This document shows, one piece after another, positions 59,290-64,000 of a stretch of 64,000 nucleotides of DNA. The DNA is from CAYXSX01 sp964467925 (GTDB taxonomy: Bacteria > Pseudomonadota > Alphaproteobacteria > Micavibrionales > Micavibrionaceae): the NCBI GenBank assembly GCA_964467925.1, contig CAYXSX010000001.1, forward strand, positions 628,049-692,048, read 5' to 3'. The position numbers were made by a program, and so were the translations under genes. Under the pieces are notes generated by a model, which saw only the letters and a program-made list of their open reading frames with translations, ran no database searches and was not told the DNA's origin. Numbering within the stretch: the first letter of the stretch is position 1; every line of letters begins with the position of its first letter.

Positions 59290-60939
59290 ATGCCAGAACC
59301 CATCCGCAGCGACAGAGAATCCATGGAATTTGACGTGGTGATCGTGGGCGCCGGGCCATCGGGCCTTGCCTGCGCGATCAGGCTGGGCCAGCTGGCGCAG
59401 GAAAGCGGCAAAGAGCTTAATGTCTGCGTCATTGAAAAGGGGTCGGAAGTCGGCGCGCATTTGCTTTCCGGCGCGGTGCTGGAGCCGCGCGCGCTCAATG
59501 AGCTTATCCCCGACTGGAAGGAAAAGGGCGCGCCGCTTAATACGCCAGCCGGAAAAGACCGCTTTCTTTATTTAAGCGAGACGAAGGCCATTACTCTTCC
59601 CACGCCGCCGCAAATGCACAATAAGGGCAATTACATCATATCGCTGGGTAATCTGGGCCGCTGGATGGCCGAACAGGCCGAAGGGCTGGGTATCCAGATT
59701 TTTCCCGGTTTTGCGGCATCTGAAGTGCTGTATAACGAAAACGGCGCGGTGATAGGCGTGGCGACGCGCGATACAGGTATCGACAAACAGGGTAACAAGA
59801 CCGAAAGCTTCGAGCCCGGTTTCGAACTTCATGCCCGACAAACGATTTTCGCTGAAGGATGTCACGGATCGCTTACAAAGACGCTTATAAAGACATTTGA
59901 TCTTCGTAAAGATTCAGACCCGCAAACCTATGCGCTCGGTATCAAGGAGCTGTGGGAGGTCAAACCGGAAAACCACGAGGAAGGCTCTATCACTCACACG
60001 ATCGGCTGGCCGATGGATAGTCAGACCTATGGCGGATCGTGGATATATCACATGGAGAACAATACAGTCTCTATTGGCTACGTTGTAGCGCTTGATTACC
60101 AAAACCCGTATCTGAACCCCTATCAGGAAATGCAGCGTTTCAAACTCCACCCTGCCATCAAACCGCTGCTGGAGGGTGGACGCCGCATCGCCTATGGCGC
60201 GCGGGCATTGGTGGAGGGGGGATTCCAGTCTCTTCCTAAGCTCACCTTCCCCGGCGGAGTGCTGATCGGCGATACTGCCGGCTTCCTCAACGTGCCCAAG
60301 ATCAAGGGCAACCACACGGCCATGAAATCGGGCATGGTGGCCGCGGAAAGCATTTTCGCCAGCCTTACCGAATCCGAAAACTGGGGCATAGAATGCACTA
60401 CCTATCCAGAAAATCTAAAGAAATCATGGCTTTGGAGTGAGTTAAAGGCCGTGCGCAATATCCGCCCCGGCTTCCATAAGGGACTGTGGCCCGGCATGAT
60501 CAACGCCGCATGGGAAACGATCACCTGCGGATTGTCGCCTTGGACCCTGAAAAACCATGCCGATTATGCGCAAACGGGCAAGGCGACCGACTACATAAAA
60601 ATCGATTATCCCAAGCCTGACGGCGTCATTACCTTCGACCGTCTCTCCTCTGTCCAGCTTTCAAACACCAATCATGCGGAAAATCAGCCGCCCCATCTGG
60701 TGTTGATCGATCCAGCCATTCCGGTTAAAGTTAATTTACCTGAATATGATGAGCCCGCCCAACGTTACTGCCCCGCCGGGGTTTATGAAATTGTTAACGA
60801 TGATGCGGGACAATATAAGTTACAGATAAACGCGCAAAACTGCGTTCACTGTAAGACCTGTGACATTAAAGATCCGTCACAGAATATAAATTGGGTGGTT
60901 CCTCAAGGGGGTGACGGACCGAATTATCCCAATATGTAG
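59290..60939 (+). CDS. Electron transfer flavoprotein-ubiquinone oxidoreductase
   Basis: Inner-membrane flavoprotein passing electrons from ETF (fatty-acid and amino-acid oxidation) to ubiquinone. The 549 residues have the FAD motif FDVVIVGAGPSGLACAIR (about 14-31), GAHLLSGAVLEPRALNEL, NYIISLGNLGRWMAEQAE, FAEGCHGSLTKTLI, and GGVLIGDTAGFLNVPKIKG. Near the C terminus is the 4Fe-4S ferredoxin-type cluster CVHCKTCDIKDP with NCVHC (about 516-525), ending in WVVPQGGDGPNYPNM, the canonical end of ETF-QO. Complete length. Its own upstream region is only 52 bases from the divergent glycosylase gene. Confidence 0.96.
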   Translation: MPEPIRSDRESMEFDVVIVGAGPSGLACAIRLGQLAQESGKELNVCVIEKGSEVGAHLLSGAVLEPRALNELIPDWKEKGAPLNTPAGKDRFLYLSETKAITLPTPPQMHNKGNYIISLGNLGRWMAEQAEGLGIQIFPGFAASEVLYNENGAVIGVATRDTGIDKQGNKTESFEPGFELHARQTIFAEGCHGSLTKTLIKTFDLRKDSDPQTYALGIKELWEVKPENHEEGSITHTIGWPMDSQTYGGSWIYHMENNTVSIGYVVALDYQNPYLNPYQEMQRFKLHPAIKPLLEGGRRIAYGARALVEGGFQSLPKLTFPGGVLIGDTAGFLNVPKIKGNHTAMKSGMVAAESIFASLTESENWGIECTTYPENLKKSWLWSELKAVRNIRPGFHKGLWPGMINAAWETITCGLSPWTLKNHADYAQTGKATDYIKIDYPKPDGVITFDRLSSVQLSNTNHAENQPPHLVLIDPAIPVKVNLPEYDEPAQRYCPAGVYEIVNDDAGQYKLQINAQNCVHCKTCDIKDPSQNINWVVPQGGDGPNYPNM

Positions 60940-61066
60940 GGCAAAGCGGAAGGTAGGGATAAAGGGCAGAAAAGTGGCCTCTTTTTTGCATTTCCCATAC
61001 ATATGTACCAACGCCTTGAACGCATAGCCCGCTAAAAACGGCTTAGGCTAGAAGAAAGGAACCCGC

Positions 61067-62932
61067 GTGAGCAAATTTTTAACGTTACTGACCTCCTGCA
61101 CCATCGTATTTTCCACCGCCGCTCTGGTTTATAACGCCATCGCCGCCAACAGTGACAGCGCGATGCAGAAGATGCCTGTGGTTTCCCTGAGCACGCTCGA
61201 GGCCCCCTATCAGGAACGCCGCCTGACCGATCCCTTTGATGGCCGAAGTGTAGCGGGTAATTACCTTGCCAGCACATTCGCCCAGCGCCGCCACGAATGG
61301 GACGATTCTTATGACTTCCTGAAAGTCGTTCTGGAACGGGACCCGGATAATTTATTGCTGCAAAAACGCGCCATGATTCTGGCTGTTGGTGCGGGCGATT
61401 TCGACAAGGCCGTTACGCTTTCACGCCATATCAGCCAGGAAGACAGCGACAGCACATTGGCATTATTGTTCCAGGCCGTTGATTCATTCGAGCGCGGAGA
61501 TTTCAAGGAAACCGAATCCCTGATCCAGCAAATGAAAGACGGCAGCATTTCCAAATTCATGCTGCCCCTGTTAGAGAGCTGGAGCGCCGCCGCACAAGGC
61601 AAGAACAACACGGCAAACCTGACCTATAACACCATGCATCTTTATCATGCGATATTGATTGCGGATTTCCTGAACGATTATACCGGCATTGAAAAGACGT
61701 TGGAAAAATCGCTGGCCGCGCCGAATCTGGAGCCCGCGGACAAAGAGCGTATCGGCGATCTATACGCCCATATCGGCAATGTGAAAAAGGCGGAAGCATT
61801 ATACGCCGATCTTATTCCCGCCATGCCGCAAGAGGCTCCTATCCTGAAGGACAAAATCGCAGCTTTGCAGGCCGGGGAAAAGGTCACGCTTTTCGAACGT
61901 CCCGAGAGCGCGGCGCAAGGACTGGCCGAAGCACTCTATGACATGGCGCGCATTTTATATGAAGATTTCAACGATGACAGCGCGCGGATTTTCACTTATC
62001 TCGCCCTGCATCTTCATCCCGATTTCGACAACGCCAAGTTATTGCTGGGCCATATCACGGCACGCAACGATCAGCCGATGGAAGCCATCGCGCATTATGC
62101 ATCCATCAAACCGGGCAGCGATATTTATTTGAGGGCACGTTACCGTGCGGCAGAATTGATGGAAGAGAATGGGCGTAAAGATGAGGCGTTGGCCGAGCTT
62201 GCCGCGCTGGCGCGTGATTACGACGATACAGAAGCCCTGATCCAGATGGGCGATATTCACCGCCGCGCCGATGAATTCCGCGAAGCATTGGCCGCATACG
62301 ATCAGGCCCGCGAAAAACTGGGCGGAGAGATAGGCGAAAATTACTGGCACCTGCATTATGTGCGCGGCATTGCCTATGAGCGCCTCGGCGAATGGGACAA
62401 AGCAGAGGCCGAGCTGAAGGCCGCGCTGAATTACCGGCCCGATCACCCGCTCATCCTGAACTATCTGGGTTACGGCTGGGCCGATCAGGGCGTTAACCTT
62501 GACGAAGCGCTTGAGATGATCCGCAAGGCCGCCATGCTTGAACCAGAAGACGGCTATATCGCCGATTCTCTTGGCTGGGTGCTGTATAAAATGGGCCTTT
62601 ACAAAGAAGCAATTCCGCATCTGGAAACCGCTGTGGCCCTTCTGCCCTATGACCCGGTAATCAACGACCATCTGGGCGATTCCTATTGGCGCACGGGCCG
62701 CAAGCTGGAAGCGAAATTCCAGTGGCAACGCGCGCTTGATAATATCGAGGCCGCGCCAATTGCAAAAGAAGAAGCGGCAGGTGAGGAAACCGCAAATTTC
62801 GAAATTCCCGAAGGGGACGAAGCCTTACGCAGTGAGATCACCCGCAAGCTTGCCTCCGGCCTTGGCACTTTCAAAGCTATCAAGGAAGCCACGGCCACGC
62901 CCTTGAAAGATACGGAAACGCAAAGCGAGTAA
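61067..62932 (+). CDS. TPR-repeat protein, membrane-anchored or exported
   Basis: A 621-residue protein made mostly of tetratricopeptide repeats, probably a protein-protein scaffold. The N terminus has a membrane anchor or signal (LLTSCTIVFSTAALVYNAIAA, about 4-24). TPR-like helical pairs follow from about 60 to 560; the clearest are RGIAYERLGEWDKAEAELKA, NYLGYGWADQGVNLDEALE and DSLGWVLYKMGLYKEAIPHL, ending DHLGDSYWRTGRKLEAKFQW. An acidic C-terminal tail follows. GTG start 61067 with AGGAA about six bases upstream. Alone between the ETF-QO and ispE genes; partner unknown. Confidence 0.85.
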   Translation: MSKFLTLLTSCTIVFSTAALVYNAIAANSDSAMQKMPVVSLSTLEAPYQERRLTDPFDGRSVAGNYLASTFAQRRHEWDDSYDFLKVVLERDPDNLLLQKRAMILAVGAGDFDKAVTLSRHISQEDSDSTLALLFQAVDSFERGDFKETESLIQQMKDGSISKFMLPLLESWSAAAQGKNNTANLTYNTMHLYHAILIADFLNDYTGIEKTLEKSLAAPNLEPADKERIGDLYAHIGNVKKAEALYADLIPAMPQEAPILKDKIAALQAGEKVTLFERPESAAQGLAEALYDMARILYEDFNDDSARIFTYLALHLHPDFDNAKLLLGHITARNDQPMEAIAHYASIKPGSDIYLRARYRAAELMEENGRKDEALAELAALARDYDDTEALIQMGDIHRRADEFREALAAYDQAREKLGGEIGENYWHLHYVRGIAYERLGEWDKAEAELKAALNYRPDHPLILNYLGYGWADQGVNLDEALEMIRKAAMLEPEDGYIADSLGWVLYKMGLYKEAIPHLETAVALLPYDPVINDHLGDSYWRTGRKLEAKFQWQRALDNIEAAPIAKEEAAGEETANFEIPEGDEALRSEITRKLASGLGTFKAIKEATATPLKDTETQSE

Positions 62933-62989
62933 TCACTAAATCCGGCCTTCGCGTGACGGCCGTTAAGAGGGGCGGGTGGACAAGGCGTC

Positions 62990-63898
62990 ATGGCAGCGAA
63001 GCAAATGCAAACGTTACAGATTCTGGCACCTGCCAAAATCAACCTCTACCTTCATGTTACGGGGCGGCGTGATGACGGATATCACACGCTCGATTCCCTG
63101 ATCGGTTTCGCCGATATCGGCGATCACATCAAAATTGAAAATGCGGATGATTTCACCTTTAGCGTGGAGGGGCCCTTCGTCGGCGAGTTCGATGCCAAAA
63201 GCCGCGACGCCAGCCCGCATTCCTCCAACCTTGCCGTACAGGCCGCATGGGCGCTTTCCCGCGCGGCGCAAAAAACGCCGAACGTCAAAATTACGCTCAC
63301 CAAAAACCTGCCACTGGCTGCCGGGATCGGCGGGGGATCGGCGGATGCTGCCGCGGTTATATGGGGGCTTTGCGAATGGTGGAATATTTCAAAATCCGCG
63401 CCGTTTTTACCCGGACTGATGCTGGAACTGGGGGCGGACGTTCCTGTCTGCCTGCACGCGCGCCCCGCGCAAATCAGCGGCGTGGGGGATGAAATCACCC
63501 CGCTTGAGGGGATGGAGGAAATGCCGCTCATACTGGTTAACCCCGGCCACCCCTGCCCCACCGCATCGGTTTTTGCGCATTACAGCGGCCCGTTCCGCGA
63601 TTCGTCTGCTTTGCCTGCGCGTTTCGAAGGTTCGGAAGATTTTGTAGAGTTTCTAAAGGCGCAGCATAACGATCTTTACCCGGCGGCAGTATCCAGTGTG
63701 CCGGAAAGTGCCGCTGTTATAGAGGCGCTTGAGTTGCAGGATGATGTGATGTTGGCGCGCATGTCGGGCTCCGGTGCAACATGCTTCGCGCTGTTCGAAA
63801 CAACAGAATCCGCGCAGAAAGCGGCAGATATATTGCGCCAGGAAAACCCGGATTGGTGGGTACAGCCCGGCCATTTAGGGCGGGTGGAACGATATTAA
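62990..63898 (+). CDS. ispE: 4-diphosphocytidyl-2-C-methyl-D-erythritol kinase
   Basis: GHMP-family kinase in the MEP isoprenoid pathway. The 302-residue product has LAPAKINLYLHVTGRRDDGYHTLDS, the ATP-binding LPLAAGIGGGSADAAAVIWGL (about 107-127), an ELGADVPVCLHARPA motif and ARMSGSGATCFALF (motif 3). Full length and close to the family consensus. It starts 58 bases after the TPR gene stop. The alternative ATG 63005 is possible. Confidence 0.96.
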   Translation: MAAKQMQTLQILAPAKINLYLHVTGRRDDGYHTLDSLIGFADIGDHIKIENADDFTFSVEGPFVGEFDAKSRDASPHSSNLAVQAAWALSRAAQKTPNVKITLTKNLPLAAGIGGGSADAAAVIWGLCEWWNISKSAPFLPGLMLELGADVPVCLHARPAQISGVGDEITPLEGMEEMPLILVNPGHPCPTASVFAHYSGPFRDSSALPARFEGSEDFVEFLKAQHNDLYPAAVSSVPESAAVIEALELQDDVMLARMSGSGATCFALFETTESAQKAADILRQENPDWWVQPGHLGRVERY

Positions 63899-63945
63899 GG
63901 GCACACCAATAAATAGATCCGCCGCAAGCAAAGAGGTATCTAAAT

Positions 63946-63983
63946 TTTCCCCTCCCTAAGGGAGGGGATTAAGGGGAGGGTTT
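63946..63983. repeat. Inverted CCCCTCCC/GGGAGGGG element after ispE
   Basis: CCCCTCCC (63949-63956) and GGGAGGGG (63960-63967) form a perfect hairpin with a three-base loop, followed by a second partial GGGGAGGG unit. There is no clear T run, so it is not called a terminator. It could be the edge of another dispersed repeat family continuing outside the window. Confidence 0.55.
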
Positions 63984-64000
63984 AGAATCTATGCTTAAAC

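Noticed and set aside
1..64000. tRNA, rRNA or CRISPR arrays
   Set aside because: Reading the intergenic regions showed no cloverleaf-like or rRNA sequence and no regularly spaced repeats.

Overview
This 64 kb window is a chromosomal segment of an alphaproteobacterium. The evidence is gene content and gene order. It carries a divK-pleD pair, HdaA beside a PerM-type permease, a DUF2066 protein and purMN. It also carries pyrB-plsY-dprA-topA-rnr-rpmG in one block, a tiny aa3-type cytochrome oxidase subunit IV, ETF-quinone oxidoreductase and an EipB/DUF1849-like protein. A perfect CtrA-type site lies near a DnaA box, and two near-consensus parS sites are present. A free-living aerobe of a deep branch such as the Micavibrio-like lineages would fit, but that placement is inference. 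No rRNA, tRNA, CRISPR array, insertion sequence or prophage was seen.

Layout. 1-2610 (minus): sdhC-sdhD-small membrane ORF-sdhA (3' end cut by the window edge). 2774-5583 (minus): old yellow enzyme, a small unknown gene and asd. 5670-8051: a PAS hybrid histidine kinase whose 3' tail is duplicated downstream, bracketing a roughly 550 bp AT-richer island with one small membrane protein. 8651-19082 (minus): a type IVb-pilus-like assembly locus. In transcription order it encodes a CheY-like regulator, a secretin lipoprotein, an Ig(ASH)-repeat protein fused to a PilP/GspC-like domain, a GspE-type ATPase, a GspF-type platform protein, two single-pass assembly proteins and two pilin-like proteins. 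A divergent prepilin peptidase overlaps a CoA-transferase gene at 19253-20964.

21089-32935: an orphan gene, then pyrB, plsY, dprA, topA, a RelE-type toxin-antitoxin pair, rnr, rpmG, an ABC exporter and a DMT-like permease. 33040-36039 (minus): divK-pleD and an EipB-like protein. 36040-37589: a structured intergenic region and two small unknown genes. 37609-48255: aspS, rnd, sixA, an unknown HEFGH metallopeptidase-like gene, hdaA, perM, DUF2066, purM, purN and COX subunit IV. 48434-63898: a 7TMR-DISM hybrid kinase, ndk, an unknown gene, alaS, a HisN-type phosphatase, a lytic transglycosylase, a family-4-like uracil-DNA glycosylase, ETF-QO, a large TPR protein and ispE.

The most unusual part is the pilus locus. 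It encodes almost a whole assembly machine: peptidase, ATPase, platform, alignment proteins and secretin. Its periplasmic connector is an unusual fusion, its pilin-like proteins lack the usual Glu5, and no retraction ATPase is seen. Other structure comes from several families of dispersed palindromic repeats at gene ends, one palindromic element read in frame inside the glycosylase gene, and unknown genes inserted into otherwise conserved alphaproteobacterial blocks.
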